64,000 bases of DNA from Anaerolineae bacterium (GTDB lineage: Bacteria > Chloroflexota > Anaerolineae > Anaerolineales > Anaerolineaceae): contig JABLXC010000009.1 of assembly GCA_013178185.1 (NCBI GenBank), positions 62,001-126,000 of the forward strand. The letters run 5' to 3'. The notes beneath the pieces were generated by a model. It was given only the letters and a program-made list of their open reading frames with translations, was not told the DNA's origin and ran no database searches. The position numbers and the translations under genes are program-made. Positions 34,154-46,273 of this stretch are shown piece after piece; the first letter of the stretch is position 1; the number at the start of each line of letters is the position of its first letter.

Positions 34154-34168
34154 CAATAATAATTATCC
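34154..34168. promoter_or_regulatory. PerR/Fur-type box at the perR-like promoter
   Basis: CAATAATAATTATCC contains a perfect 5-1-5 inverted repeat ATAAT-A-ATTAT and matches 11 of 14 defined positions of the PerR consensus TTATAATnATTATAA. It overlaps the expected start site, so autoregulation is likely. Confidence 0.65.
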
Positions 34169-34196
34169 ATAGATATTGACTATCGGAAATAATCTA

Positions 34197-34634
34197 ATGA
34201 CCGATCCAGGTTTTCGTTTTGACCAACTGATTGCTGCGTTGAAGGAGAGCGATTTCCGGCTGACTCCTCAACGGGTCGAGCTAGTGCGATTGATCGCGGT
34301 CAGTGAAGGACATCCCAGCGCGAACCAGTTTTATGAACAAATAAAACAGAAGTTCCCAACTATTAGCCGGGCCACGGTCTATAAGACACTCGCTTTGCTC
34401 AAAGAACTGAATCAAGTGTTAGAAATCGATTTACGTGAAGACAGCCACTATGATGGCAACCGCCCCCAGCCGCATCCACACCTAATATGTGTCAAATGTA
34501 ACCGGATCGCTGATGGAGATTTGCCTCTTGATCAGGAATCAATCCAAAGGCTGGAGAAGGTATCAGGGTATATAATCCTGCGCCCTCAAATTTCGTTCTA
34601 CGGACTCTGTCCGGATTGCAAGGAAGAGCGATGA
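34197..34634 (+). CDS. perR: Fur-family regulator, PerR-like peroxide sensor
   Basis: A 145-residue Fur-family protein. The winged helix spans LTPQRVELVRLIAVSEGHPSAN to ISRATVYKTLALLKEL. The regulatory metal ligands of B. subtilis PerR (H37, D85, H91, H93, D104) all have counterparts: His39, Asp86, His93, His95 and Asp106. An Asp at the last position, rather than the Glu usual in Fur, supports PerR. Structural zinc is held by Cys98, Cys101, Cys138 and Cys141. The gene sits before katG, and both have the same type of box, so it probably represses the catalase and itself until peroxide oxidises it. Confidence 0.8.
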   Translation: MTDPGFRFDQLIAALKESDFRLTPQRVELVRLIAVSEGHPSANQFYEQIKQKFPTISRATVYKTLALLKELNQVLEIDLREDSHYDGNRPQPHPHLICVKCNRIADGDLPLDQESIQRLEKVSGYIILRPQISFYGLCPDCKEER

Positions 34635-34663
34635 CGATAATAGTTTCTCTTTTTAATGTTAAT

Positions 34664-34678
34664 GGATAATGATTATCT
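34664..34678. promoter_or_regulatory. PerR/Fur-type box upstream of katG
   Basis: GGATAATGATTATCT contains a perfect 6-1-6 inverted repeat (GATAAT-G-ATTATC). Its core ATAATnATTAT is identical to the box at the perR-like promoter. It lies about 190 bp before the katG ATG. A promoter downstream of it is not obvious. Confidence 0.65.
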
Positions 34679-34835
34679 CTTAGGAATTCTTATAAGGAGG
34701 TTGCTTTCTGGAGAACTGGCGCGCTTTTTTTGTAAGCATTCTATGCTTGTCACCTAAAAATCAGATCACACATCGCAGAACCTTTGCCAGTCATTATGAT
34801 ATGACGACCAGTGTGATGAATCATAACGCTAATAA

Positions 34836-37050
<2,215 letters not shown>

Positions 37051-37159
37051 TCATGGTAAATAGGGAGGACCGAAATATTCCGATTGGTTCCTCTGTATCA
37101 AACCAGTCGTGGAAGAAACTGGCAAGACGGTTCTGATAAAAATAGTTTGAGGATTCTAA

Positions 37160-37185
37160 AACGGGCGAGAGTTGTCTCGCCCGTT
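37160..37185 (+). terminator. Terminator of katG
   Basis: An 11-bp perfect stem AACGGGCGAGA/TCTCGCCCGTT around a GTTG loop, followed by CTTGATATATCTATA. It lies 110 bp after the katG stop. The T-tract is short. Confidence 0.75.
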
Positions 37186-37200
37186 CTTGATATATCTATA

Positions 37201-37224
37201 TGGTGCCTCCAAAGGAATTCAAAT
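37201..37224 (-). repeat. Decayed copy of the tRNA-Glu 3' end
   Basis: These 24 bases match the tRNA-Glu 3' end at 37290-37313 in 21 positions (TGGTGCCTCCAAAGGAATTC here, TGGTGCCCCCAAGGGAATTC in the tRNA). All three differences are C-to-T or G-to-A. The copy covers CCA, the acceptor strand and part of the T-arm, then similarity ends. Between the copies is a short hairpin ATCCCC-TAGC-GGGGAT (37228-37243). It could be an attachment-site scar or a degraded second tRNA gene. Confidence 0.7.
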
Positions 37225-37289
37225 AGCATCCCCTAGCGGGGATCCAGGTTTTGCAATAAAGAACCACCTGATTTAAGTAAGTTTTTCTT

Positions 37290-37365
37290 TGGTGCCCCCA
37301 AGGGAATTCGAATCCCTGTTTTGGCCTTGAGAGGGCCACGTCCTGGGCCGCTAGACGATGGGGGC
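37290..37365 (-). tRNA. tRNA-Glu (CTC), CCA encoded
   Basis: A 76-base cloverleaf on the minus strand including CCA. Acceptor GCCCCCA pairs with TGGGGGC; the anticodon stem TGGCC/GGCCA holds the loop CTCTCAA (anticodon CTC, reading GAG); the T-arm is GGGAT-TCGAATT-CCCTT-like with one G-U pair. The discriminator is A. Unlike tRNA-Phe in this window, the 3' CCA is in the DNA. Confidence 0.96.
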
Positions 37366-37379
37366 GGCTGGCGGATGGA

Positions 37380-37408
37380 ATTTTAGCATGGAATTAAACC
37401 CCGGTCAA
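37380..37408 (-). promoter_or_regulatory. Promoter of tRNA-Glu
   Basis: On the minus strand: TTGACC (37403-37408), an exact 17-bp spacer, then TAAAAT (37380-37385). This is nearly the same as the tRNA-Phe promoter, which supports both. Confidence 0.8.
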
Positions 37409-37491
37409 CAATTTTTGGCTAACACAATTCTGGGCGGATACGATTTAGAGAGATGGGAGGAATCTTTAAGCTACCTTTAACCTTCGCGCCC

Positions 37492-37520
37492 TTGTGCTTC
37501 TTCCTTGGGTGGCTTATAAT
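37492..37520 (+). promoter_or_regulatory. Promoter of the polysaccharide cluster
   Basis: A perfect TATAAT at 37515-37520 lies 17 bp after TTGTGC (37492-37497; 3 of 6 to TTGACA). The ATG of the MarR-type gene is 21 bp past the -10 box, so the 5' leader would be only about 15 bases, with no clear Shine-Dalgarno. Confidence 0.55.
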
Positions 37521-37534
37521 TCAACAGTTGAATT
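37518..37534. promoter_or_regulatory. 17-bp perfect palindrome over the -10 box (operator)
   Basis: AATTCAACAGTTGAATT is an 8-1-8 perfect inverted repeat that shares three bases with the TATAAT and covers the likely start site. It precedes the ATG of a MarR-type regulator by 7 bp. Autorepression by that regulator is the natural reading. Confidence 0.7.
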
Positions 37535-37541
37535 TTGGCCT

Positions 37542-39010
<1,469 letters not shown>

Positions 39011-39025
39011 GCTGGAAGGAATTTT

Positions 39026-39880
39026 GTGGAAAAAACACTCTCCATCAACCAGGATGATATTCCCGTTACCATCATCCGTCCGTCAGGCGGCTGGTCGCTG
39101 ATCCATTTGAGCGACCTGTGGCGCTACCGCGAGTTGATTTATTTTATGACATGGCGCGATATCAAGGTGCGGTACAAGCAAACCCTGCTCGGAGCAGCCT
39201 GGGCTATCCTGCGGCCTTTCTTGACGATGGTGGTCTTTAGTATTTTCTTCGGCGAGCTGGCTGGCGTGCCTTCGGATGGGGTGCCTTACCCCATCTTTAC
39301 CTTTGCGGCTCTCCTGCCCTGGGAATTGTTCGCCCATGCGTTGAGTGTTGGCAGCCGTTCACTGGTGCAGAACAGCAACATGATTACCAAAGTTTATTTC
39401 CCGCGCCTGATCCTGCCGCTGGCCTCAGTTCTGGCGGGCGTGGTTGATTTTTTCTTTGCGTTTTTGGTGTTGATCGGAATGATGATCTATTACGGTATCG
39501 CGCCCACACCGGCAGTCTGGACGCTGCCGCTTTACCTGCTTCTCACGATAGTCACGGCGATGGGGGTGAGCCTGTGGCTCTCGGCGATGAACGTGCTTTA
39601 CCGTGACGTGGGATATGTAACGCCTTTTCTGACCCAGTTCTGGCTGTTCATTACGCCAATTGCCTATGGCGCCAGCCTGGTGCCGGAACAGTGGCGGTTC
39701 TTGTATGCGATTAACCCGATGGTGGGCGTGGTGAACGGCTTCCGGTGGGCGCTGCTAGGCCTTGAGAATGCGGCGCCAAACCAGATGTTGTTGATCTCGA
39801 TCGGCGTATCCCTGCTGGTACTAATCAGCGGTCTATTCTATTTTCGGCGGATGGAACGCCAGTTTGCGGATATGGTGTGA
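39026..39880 (+). CDS. wzm: Polysaccharide ABC exporter permease (Wzm/TagG type)
   Basis: A 284-residue ABC-2 permease from GTG 39026 (AAGGAATTTTGTG). A cytosolic start (VTIIRPSGGWSLIHLSDLWRYRELI) and DIKVRYKQTLLGAAWAILRP lead into six hydrophobic segments; WLFITPIAYGASLVPEQWRFLYAINPMVGVVNGFRW is the well-conserved ABC-2 region of O-antigen and teichoic acid exporters. With the ATPase 18 bp downstream it exports undecaprenyl-linked glycan. Confidence 0.9.
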   Translation: MEKTLSINQDDIPVTIIRPSGGWSLIHLSDLWRYRELIYFMTWRDIKVRYKQTLLGAAWAILRPFLTMVVFSIFFGELAGVPSDGVPYPIFTFAALLPWELFAHALSVGSRSLVQNSNMITKVYFPRLILPLASVLAGVVDFFFAFLVLIGMMIYYGIAPTPAVWTLPLYLLLTIVTAMGVSLWLSAMNVLYRDVGYVTPFLTQFWLFITPIAYGASLVPEQWRFLYAINPMVGVVNGFRWALLGLENAAPNQMLLISIGVSLLVLISGLFYFRRMERQFADMV

Positions 39881-39898
39881 GCCAGGGATGGTAACAAA

Positions 39899-41161
39899 AT
39901 GAGCCAGATCGCGATCCGGGCTAACAAATTAGGCAAGCAATACCGTATTGGTGCGCCGGTAGCGCGTTATCAAACGTTGCGAGAATTAGTGAGCGAACGT
40001 TTTTCGTCGCCTGTCCTGCGGTCGCGACAGGACGAGAAGAATAACCACATCTGGGCGATTCGAGACATCTCCTTTGAAGTGGAACAGGGACAGGTCCTGG
40101 GCGTCATCGGGCGCAACGGCGCAGGGAAAAGCACACTTCTCAAGGTGCTTTCGCGGGTAACCCATCCGACCGAAGGGTATGCAGAAATTCACGGGCGGGT
40201 TGGGTCGCTGCTGGAAGTTGGTACTGGATTTCACCCGGAGCTGACTGGCCGGGAGAATATCTATTTGAACGGCGCGATCCTGGGGATGAAACGAACCGAA
40301 ATTGACCGCAAATTCGATGAGATCGTTGATTTTTCCGAAGTAGAAAAGTTCATTGACACACCGGTAAAGCGATATTCCAGCGGAATGTATTTACGATTGG
40401 CCTTTGCCGTAGCGGCGCACCTGGAGCCTGAGATCCTGGTTGTGGACGAAGTTCTGGCTGTCGGAGATGCAGAGTTCCAGCGAAAATGTCTTGGAAAGAT
40501 GAGTGACGTTGCTCAACAGGGGCGCACCGTGCTGTTCGTGAGCCATAATATGTCAGCGATTCTGCGGTTGACCGAAGAGACGCTGGTGATCGAAAAGGGG
40601 CGGGTGGTCATGCGCGCTCCCTCGGCGCAGGCAGTGGATTACTATCTCTCTAAAGGCTTTTCACAAGAAGGCCAGCGTTTGTGGAGGGAGGATGAGATTC
40701 CTGCCAGCGCTTATCCTTTTCGACCGCATTCTATCCGGGTGTTGAATCCCGCTGGCGTTGTTTCTGATACGCTGCGCTCAGTGGAACCTGTAACCATTGA
40801 GATGGAATATTTCTTGGACGCTGCTGTCACCGGGTTGAGGGTGGGGATTTACCTGCTCAGCACACGCGGTGAGTTTATTTTTACTTCTTTTGATACTGAC
40901 GCTGTAGATCAGTTTGAACGGTATGCGGTGCGCCGCGCCGGTCATTATATCAGCCGCTGCAAGATCCCAGCCAATTTCTTGAACGAAGGCCGGTTTGTTA
41001 TTGGTGTTAACGCTAGCGCTTACCGTGTAAAGCGTTATTTTCATGATGAACAGGCGCTGTCTTTTAACGTTGATGCAGCCGGCGCGCCGGGTATGCAGTG
41101 GCCGGAACCGCGCATGGGGTCTGTACGCCCCTTGCTGGAATGGCAGATTGAAAGTGTGTGA
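39899..41161 (+). CDS. wzt: Polysaccharide ABC exporter ATPase with C-terminal carbohydrate-binding domain (Wzt type)
   Basis: A 420-residue protein. The ATPase domain (1-245) has Walker A GRNGAGKST (71-79), signature YSSGMYLRLAFA, Walker B PEILVVDEVLAVGD and switch SHNM. The remaining 170 residues are a beta-rich Wzt_C-like domain (EPVTIEMEYFLDAAVTGLRVGIYLLSTRGE). In O9a-type systems this domain binds the finished non-reducing end of the glycan and sets which chain is exported. Its presence suggests the glycan has a capped end, possibly by a modification enzyme such as the methyltransferase two genes on. Confidence 0.9.
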   Translation: MSQIAIRANKLGKQYRIGAPVARYQTLRELVSERFSSPVLRSRQDEKNNHIWAIRDISFEVEQGQVLGVIGRNGAGKSTLLKVLSRVTHPTEGYAEIHGRVGSLLEVGTGFHPELTGRENIYLNGAILGMKRTEIDRKFDEIVDFSEVEKFIDTPVKRYSSGMYLRLAFAVAAHLEPEILVVDEVLAVGDAEFQRKCLGKMSDVAQQGRTVLFVSHNMSAILRLTEETLVIEKGRVVMRAPSAQAVDYYLSKGFSQEGQRLWREDEIPASAYPFRPHSIRVLNPAGVVSDTLRSVEPVTIEMEYFLDAAVTGLRVGIYLLSTRGEFIFTSFDTDAVDQFERYAVRRAGHYISRCKIPANFLNEGRFVIGVNASAYRVKRYFHDEQALSFNVDAAGAPGMQWPEPRMGSVRPLLEWQIESV

Positions 41162-42801
41162 GGGATAGAGTGGTTTCGAAGCAAATTGTCAAAAATATCT
41201 TAGGGCAAATTCCTTTTACGGCGGAACTGTACTGGCTGGTGCGCCAGCGCGGCAACCCCATTGCCAGCCGTTTTTCCCTTAAGCATTTGCAGGCGGCTTT
41301 GCCAGAGCTTGTAAACCAGGGTACTTTGCTACGACAGCAAGCGACTCAGGTAGGCAAAAAAGTCTTCATTTTTGCTACCCTCCACTATTGGATCGAACAC
41401 GCAGCTTTACTAGGGATTTCGCTGGCGGCTCAGGGCCACCGGGTTACGCTTGGATTTCTGCCTTACGCTGAATGGCAGAACCCGATCAACCGTTTTGATC
41501 TGCGGCGGCAGAATCTTTACGCTAACCGGGTGCTTTCGCAGGCTTCGCCGTTGTTGGATTTCGTTTCGTTTTTCGGCTCCAAGCAGCTTTACAAGCCGGT
41601 TCCCGAGGCAGTGGAGAAGGCTGTCGATCTGGTGACCACCTACGATACACAGTACACCCTCCAGACAGAAGAAGTGGATGACCTGAGTGATGTATATAAG
41701 CTTCGCAAGGAGCGTAACATGGACGCCGCCAGGGCGGCTTACTACTGGCTGAAGGCCAACCGCCCGGATGTGGTGATCGTCCCCAACGGCACAATCCAGG
41801 AACTGGGAATCGTTTACCGGGTGGCGCGTATTCTGAATATCCCGACGGTAACCTACGAGTTTGGCGACCAACGGCAGCGAATCTGGATTGCCCAGAATGC
41901 GGAGGTCATGCGCCAGGAAACCGATGGGCTGTGGAAAACGAGGCAGCAAGTCCCCCTCAGCGAATTTGAATTAGATCGTTTGCGGGCGCTTTTTACGGCG
42001 CGCCAGCGGGCGTCGCTTTGGGAAAATTTTGCCCGCCGCTGGCAGGATACATTGCCGCAGGGCGGAGAAACGGTGCGGGCTGCGCTGGGGTTAGACCAGC
42101 GTCCGGTGGTGCTTCTGGCTACCAACGTGCTAGGGGACAGCCTGACGCTTGGACGACAGGTTTTCAGTAAGAGCATGGCTGAGTGGATCAGCCGTACAGT
42201 ACAGTACTTTGCCGGACGGGATGACGCCCAACTGGTCATCCGGGTGCACCCGGGGGAGGTGCTCACGCATGGCCAATCAATGGTGGATGTCGTCCACCAT
42301 GTGCTACCCAGGCTGCCTGGTCACATTCGGATGGTGGGCCCAAAAGATCAATTGAACACCTATGATCTTTTCGAAGTGGCCGATCTAGGGCTGGTCTATA
42401 CGACTACCGTAGGGCTGGAAATGGCGCTGATGGGGTTGCCGGTGATTGTCGCCGGGCAAACCCATTACCGCAAGCGCGGCTTTACCTACGACCCCGATTC
42501 TTGGGTGATGTATTACAAGCAACTGGGGCAGATCCTCGATTCGCCGAAAAACTTCCGCCTGAGCCCTCATGAGATTGACCTGGCCTGGCGTTATGCTTAC
42601 CGTTTTTTCTTCGAGTATCCGCGCCCCTTCCCCTGGCATCTAGTGCGTATGTGGGATGACTATAAGGCTCGTCCGCTGCAAGCTGTTCTCAGCCAGGAAG
42701 GACTGGCTCAATACGGAAGCACCTTTCAATACCTGACCGGCGAGACGATTGATTGGAACAGGGTGGTAGAACAGGAGGCGGATGGCAGAGACGGAGGTTA
42801 A
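41158..42801 (+). CDS. Capsule-polysaccharide-type glycosyltransferase
   Basis: A 547-residue protein, GTG 41158 overlapping the wzt stop (a second in-frame GTG is at 41170). The C-terminal half resembles the capsule synthesis family of KpsS/LipB: LVIRVHPGE, LNTYDLFEVADLGLVYTTTVGLEMALMGLPVIVAGQTHYRKRGFTYDP. This is a GT-B nucleotide-binding pattern. The N-terminal half (KVFIFATLHYWIEHAALLGISLAAQGHRV) is the acceptor side. Donor and linkage unknown. It overlaps the methyltransferase start by 20 bp. Confidence 0.75.
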   Translation: MRDRVVSKQIVKNILGQIPFTAELYWLVRQRGNPIASRFSLKHLQAALPELVNQGTLLRQQATQVGKKVFIFATLHYWIEHAALLGISLAAQGHRVTLGFLPYAEWQNPINRFDLRRQNLYANRVLSQASPLLDFVSFFGSKQLYKPVPEAVEKAVDLVTTYDTQYTLQTEEVDDLSDVYKLRKERNMDAARAAYYWLKANRPDVVIVPNGTIQELGIVYRVARILNIPTVTYEFGDQRQRIWIAQNAEVMRQETDGLWKTRQQVPLSEFELDRLRALFTARQRASLWENFARRWQDTLPQGGETVRAALGLDQRPVVLLATNVLGDSLTLGRQVFSKSMAEWISRTVQYFAGRDDAQLVIRVHPGEVLTHGQSMVDVVHHVLPRLPGHIRMVGPKDQLNTYDLFEVADLGLVYTTTVGLEMALMGLPVIVAGQTHYRKRGFTYDPDSWVMYYKQLGQILDSPKNFRLSPHEIDLAWRYAYRFFFEYPRPFPWHLVRMWDDYKARPLQAVLSQEGLAQYGSTFQYLTGETIDWNRVVEQEADGRDGG

Positions 42802-43639
42802 GCAACAGGTTCGCCAGTTTTATGACCAGGTCGGCTGGCAGAAGATGGCGGACGGCGTCTATCAAAACGCCCGCTACGAGGACCTGAGACCAGTTTCGGC
42901 TGAGTATATTCATCGCTGCCACTTGCGGGTTACGCCGTTTCTCAAGAGGGGCGGGCGTTTTCTGCTGGATGCCGGCTCAGGGCCGGTGCAGTACCCTGAA
43001 TACCTGACCTATTCTGAACCATACCAGTACCGGGTATGCCTGGATATTTCCTACGTGGCGCTATTAGAAGCCCGCCAGCGGCTTGGGGAGCATGGTTTGT
43101 TCGTTGTCTCGGATGTTGCCAACTTGCCATTCTCAAGTGAATGCTTTGATGGCCTGGTATCGCTGCATACGCTACATCACCTTCCTCCAGAGGAGCAGCA
43201 AAAAGCCTACCGTGAGTTTTACCGGGTTCTTTCTCCCGGTCGAAACGCTGTCGTGGTCAATGGTTGGACTGGGTCGGACTTGATGGGCTTTTTTCAGCCG
43301 CTCGTCCTGCTCATGGAGCGAATAGGACTATGGCTGGCGCGGCTGCGAGGTGTCCAGACGTCAGAGCCGAAACCCACACAATCGGCCGCTGTTACAGAGC
43401 CGACGGGCACCTTTGTTCGCAAGCTGGATGCTGATTGGCTGCGAAAGACGCTTAGCGATGAAATGAAGTTCGAAATACGCGTCTGGCGAAGCGTCAGCGT
43501 GCGCTTTCTGCGCGCCATCATCCATCGCCCGCTTGGTGGGAAGCTTTGGCTGCGTTTTATCTTTTGGTTGGAAGAGCTGTTCCCTCATTTTTTTGGGGAA
43601 AAAGGGCAATATCCTTTGATCGTTATCCGGAAATCGTGA
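42782..43639 (+). CDS. Class I SAM-dependent methyltransferase
   Basis: A 285-residue methyltransferase. Motif I is LLDAGSGPVQY near residues 60-70, then CLDISYVALLEARQR, DVANLPFSSECFDGLVSLHTLHHLP and a post-motif REFYRVLSPGRNAVVVNGW, the UbiE/methyltransferase-11 pattern. The last 100 residues include a hydrophobic LMGFFQPLVLLMERIGLWL stretch and may contact the membrane. Position suggests methylation of a sugar or of the glycan end; the acceptor is unknown. Confidence 0.8.
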   Translation: MAETEVKQQVRQFYDQVGWQKMADGVYQNARYEDLRPVSAEYIHRCHLRVTPFLKRGGRFLLDAGSGPVQYPEYLTYSEPYQYRVCLDISYVALLEARQRLGEHGLFVVSDVANLPFSSECFDGLVSLHTLHHLPPEEQQKAYREFYRVLSPGRNAVVVNGWTGSDLMGFFQPLVLLMERIGLWLARLRGVQTSEPKPTQSAAVTEPTGTFVRKLDADWLRKTLSDEMKFEIRVWRSVSVRFLRAIIHRPLGGKLWLRFIFWLEELFPHFFGEKGQYPLIVIRKS

Positions 43640-43648
43640 AGGATTGAA

Positions 43649-44242
43649 ATGGCAGAACAGGCAGTGACCAATTCAATTCAAGTGTACCCGGTAACGCCGG
43701 ACCGTTGGACAGACCTGGAAACGCTTTTTGGCCCGCGCGGCGCTTGTGGTGGCTGCTGGTGTATGTATTGGCGGCTTTCGCGCAAGGAATTTGAATTGGG
43801 TAAAGGCGAAGGTAATCGAACAGCGTTGCGGGCGTTGGTAATGGCCTGTCAGCTTCCGGGGTTGCTGGCTTGCCATAACGGTGAACCAGTGGGTTGGTGC
43901 AGCATCGGGCCGCGTTCGGTTTTCCCGGTTTTAAAGCGTTCTCGTGTGTTAAAGCCGGTTGATGAGAAACCTGTGTGGTCTGTGGTTTGTTTTTTTGTCC
44001 ACCGCCGCTTTCGCCGCCAGGGTTTGACAGTCAAGATGCTTCAGGAAGCAGTTCGATATGCAGCCGGTCAGGGCGCTTCGATTGTTGAGGGTTATCCAGT
44101 CGTCCCGCGCAGTCGTAATACTGGGGCTGTATTCATCTATACGGGCGTTTACACCGCTTTTCAAAAGGCTGGATTTATCGAGGTGGCGCGGCGTTCTGAA
44201 ACCCGCCCGATTATGCGTTTTTATATCAATGAGGGGATTTAA
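43649..44242 (+). CDS. GNAT-family N-acetyltransferase
   Basis: A 197-residue GNAT protein. The acetyl-CoA site is RRFRRQGLTVKMLQEAVRYA (Q/RxxGxG/A-like), after the strand VWSVVCFFVHR. The N-terminal region has CGGCWCMYW, a Cys-rich piece typical of one GNAT subfamily. The context between the methyltransferase and the PseB-like gene would allow a role as amino-sugar acetyltransferase, but the sequence does not look like PseH, and an unrelated substrate is just as possible. Confidence 0.7.
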   Translation: MAEQAVTNSIQVYPVTPDRWTDLETLFGPRGACGGCWCMYWRLSRKEFELGKGEGNRTALRALVMACQLPGLLACHNGEPVGWCSIGPRSVFPVLKRSRVLKPVDEKPVWSVVCFFVHRRFRRQGLTVKMLQEAVRYAAGQGASIVEGYPVVPRSRNTGAVFIYTGVYTAFQKAGFIEVARRSETRPIMRFYINEGI

Positions 44243-44294
44243 CACAGCCTGCCTAAGGGTTTTTGCAGGCGATTCTTAACGGATGGAGTATGGC

Positions 44295-45302
44295 ATGAAT
44301 TGGAACGAGAAAGTCATCTTGATCACTGGCGGGACAGGCTCCTTCGGTAAAAAATTTATCAAAGTGATGTTGGAAGAATATCATCCGGCCAAAATCATTG
44401 TTTATAGCCGTGATGAGTTGAAACAACATGAAATGCGCGTTGCCGGCTTTGACCATCCCAGTTTGCGGTATTTTATCGGTGATGTGCGAGATCTTCCCCG
44501 CTTGCGCAGGGCTTTGAATGGGGTAGATGTCGTCATCCATGCTGCGGCTTTAAAACAGGTACCGGCCTGTGAGTACAACCCGATGGAAGCGGTCAAGACC
44601 AATATTCTGGGCAGCCAAAATGTTGTTGACGCGGCTTTAGATGCTGGCGTTGAGCGGGTGATGGCGCTCAGCACTGACAAGGCGGTCAACCCGGTCAATC
44701 TGTATGGCGCCACCAAACTTGCGGCTGAGAAATTATTCATCCAGAGCAATGCCTATGCCGGCGGCACCGCAACCCGTTTTTCCTGCGTCCGTTATGGAAA
44801 CGTGGTAGGCAGCCGGGGCAGTGTTGTGCCTGTATTTCTCAAACAGCGTTCGAATGGAAAACTGACTATCACCGATGAGCGAATGACCCGGTTTTGGATT
44901 TCTCTGGAACAAGGTGTCCGTTTTGTCATCCAGTGTGCCGAGCAGATGCACGGGGGGGAGGTTTTCGTTCCAAAGATTCCTAGTATGACGATTATCAATC
45001 TGGCGAAAGCCGTCGCGCCCCAGGCTGAGATCGAAGTGATAGGGATACGCCCTGGGGAGAAATTGCATGAGGTCTTGATTTCCGATGATGAAGCCCGTAA
45101 CACGATTGAACTGAAAGATATGTTTGTTGTTCAACCTGCTGAGGCGTTCTGGTTTGGACGCCATTGGGAAAAGCTGGGTCGAAAACTGGAAGATGGCTTC
45201 CGTTATGCCAGCAATACGAATACCTCCTGGCTAAGCATTGAAGAGATTCGCCGTATTATCGAGCCAGTTGAACTGGAATTGGATCAGGGATATCCGGGAT
45301 GA
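44295..45302 (+). CDS. pseB: UDP-GlcNAc 4,6-dehydratase (inverting), PseB/FlaA1-like
   Basis: A 335-residue SDR from ATG 44295 with GGAG just upstream; an ATG at 44283 is possible. The nucleotide site is TGGTGSFGKKF (11-21). Asp128, Lys129 and Tyr137 (STDKAVNPVNLYGATK) have the same spacing as the FlaA1 catalytic D132, K133 and Y141. The family removes water across C4-C6 of UDP-GlcNAc and inverts C5, the entry step to pseudaminic acid or, with CapE/FnlA relatives, to L-FucNAc. It overlaps the RmlD-like gene by 4 bp. Confidence 0.88.
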   Translation: MNWNEKVILITGGTGSFGKKFIKVMLEEYHPAKIIVYSRDELKQHEMRVAGFDHPSLRYFIGDVRDLPRLRRALNGVDVVIHAAALKQVPACEYNPMEAVKTNILGSQNVVDAALDAGVERVMALSTDKAVNPVNLYGATKLAAEKLFIQSNAYAGGTATRFSCVRYGNVVGSRGSVVPVFLKQRSNGKLTITDERMTRFWISLEQGVRFVIQCAEQMHGGEVFVPKIPSMTIINLAKAVAPQAEIEVIGIRPGEKLHEVLISDDEARNTIELKDMFVVQPAEAFWFGRHWEKLGRKLEDGFRYASNTNTSWLSIEEIRRIIEPVELELDQGYPG

Positions 45303-46240
45303 CCCATTTTTTGGTAACCGGCGCGAGCGGTTTGCTGGGGTTGAATTTCTCCTTAAAAGCTGCTGGCCATCACAAGGTCGTTGGAGTGGTTCACCAACAG
45401 GTCCTGCATCAGGCACCTTTTCCTACCATCCAGATGGATCTGGCTGAGGAAGGTGCGGTTGAAAAACTACTTCAGCAGGTCCAGCCTGAAGTTGTCTTGC
45501 ATTGCGCGGCGCTTGCAAATGTCGATCAATGTGAGGTGGAGCCTGAGCTGGCCTTCCGTGTAAACGCCGAACTCCCTGGTGAACTGGCCGCCGTATGCAA
45601 ACGCCGGCATATTCGGCTGGTGCATATTTCTACCGACGCCGTCTTTGATGGTCAAAGAGGCGATTATTGTGAAACTGACGCCGCGAACCCGATCAACACC
45701 TATGCAAGTACCAAGCTGGCAGGGGAGCAGGCTGTTCGCGATGCCAACCCTGACGCGATCATCGCGCGAGTTAATTTTTATGGCTGGAGTCTGAAAGGTC
45801 AACGCAGCCTGGCGGAAATTTTCTACTATACCCTCAGGTCGAACCGGCCGATGCGAGGGTTCACCGACGTATTTTTTTGCCCGTTCCATGTGGATCAGCT
45901 CACAGATGTGATCCTCAAGATGTTGGAAAAGGGGTTGAAAGGACTTTATCACGTTGTGAGTCCTGAAAGTCTGAGCAAATACCAGTTTGGTAGGATGATT
46001 GCCAACCAGTTTGGGCTGGACGAGGGACTCTTGATGCCATCCTCGTGGCGAGAGGCGGGTTTGAAGGCCGTGCGATCGCCTAATTTGACTCTAAATTGCC
46101 AGAAACTCAGCCGGGACCTGGGTGCTGTTTTGCCTGGGCAAATGGAAGGAATGCAATTATTTTATTCACAATTTTGTTCTGGCCTGCCGGAACGTTTGCG
46201 ACGGATGAGCAGGCTAGATGAGGCGAGTCAACTGGACTGA
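45299..46240 (+). CDS. RmlD-like nucleotide-sugar 4-ketoreductase
   Basis: A 313-residue SDR. It has TGASGLLGLNF, CAALANVDQCEVEPELAFRVNAELPGELA, the HISTDAVFDGQRG motif and the YASTKLAGEQ catalytic pair, all as in dTDP-4-dehydrorhamnose reductase. RmlA, RmlB and RmlC are not nearby, so the substrate is more likely the 4-keto product of the PseB-like enzyme coded just upstream. CapF-like reductases do this for L-FucNAc, but the C-terminal cupin of CapF is missing here. Confidence 0.75.
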   Translation: MTHFLVTGASGLLGLNFSLKAAGHHKVVGVVHQQVLHQAPFPTIQMDLAEEGAVEKLLQQVQPEVVLHCAALANVDQCEVEPELAFRVNAELPGELAAVCKRRHIRLVHISTDAVFDGQRGDYCETDAANPINTYASTKLAGEQAVRDANPDAIIARVNFYGWSLKGQRSLAEIFYYTLRSNRPMRGFTDVFFCPFHVDQLTDVILKMLEKGLKGLYHVVSPESLSKYQFGRMIANQFGLDEGLLMPSSWREAGLKAVRSPNLTLNCQKLSRDLGAVLPGQMEGMQLFYSQFCSGLPERLRRMSRLDEASQLD

Positions 46241-46273
46241 CTGCGCCAGGACGATTTCTAACTGCGGAGGTGA

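Noticed and set aside
34694-34758. Leader peptide before katG starting at TTG 34701
   Set aside because: AAGGAGG touches the TTG with no spacing, the frame is only 18 codons, and no attenuator hairpin follows.
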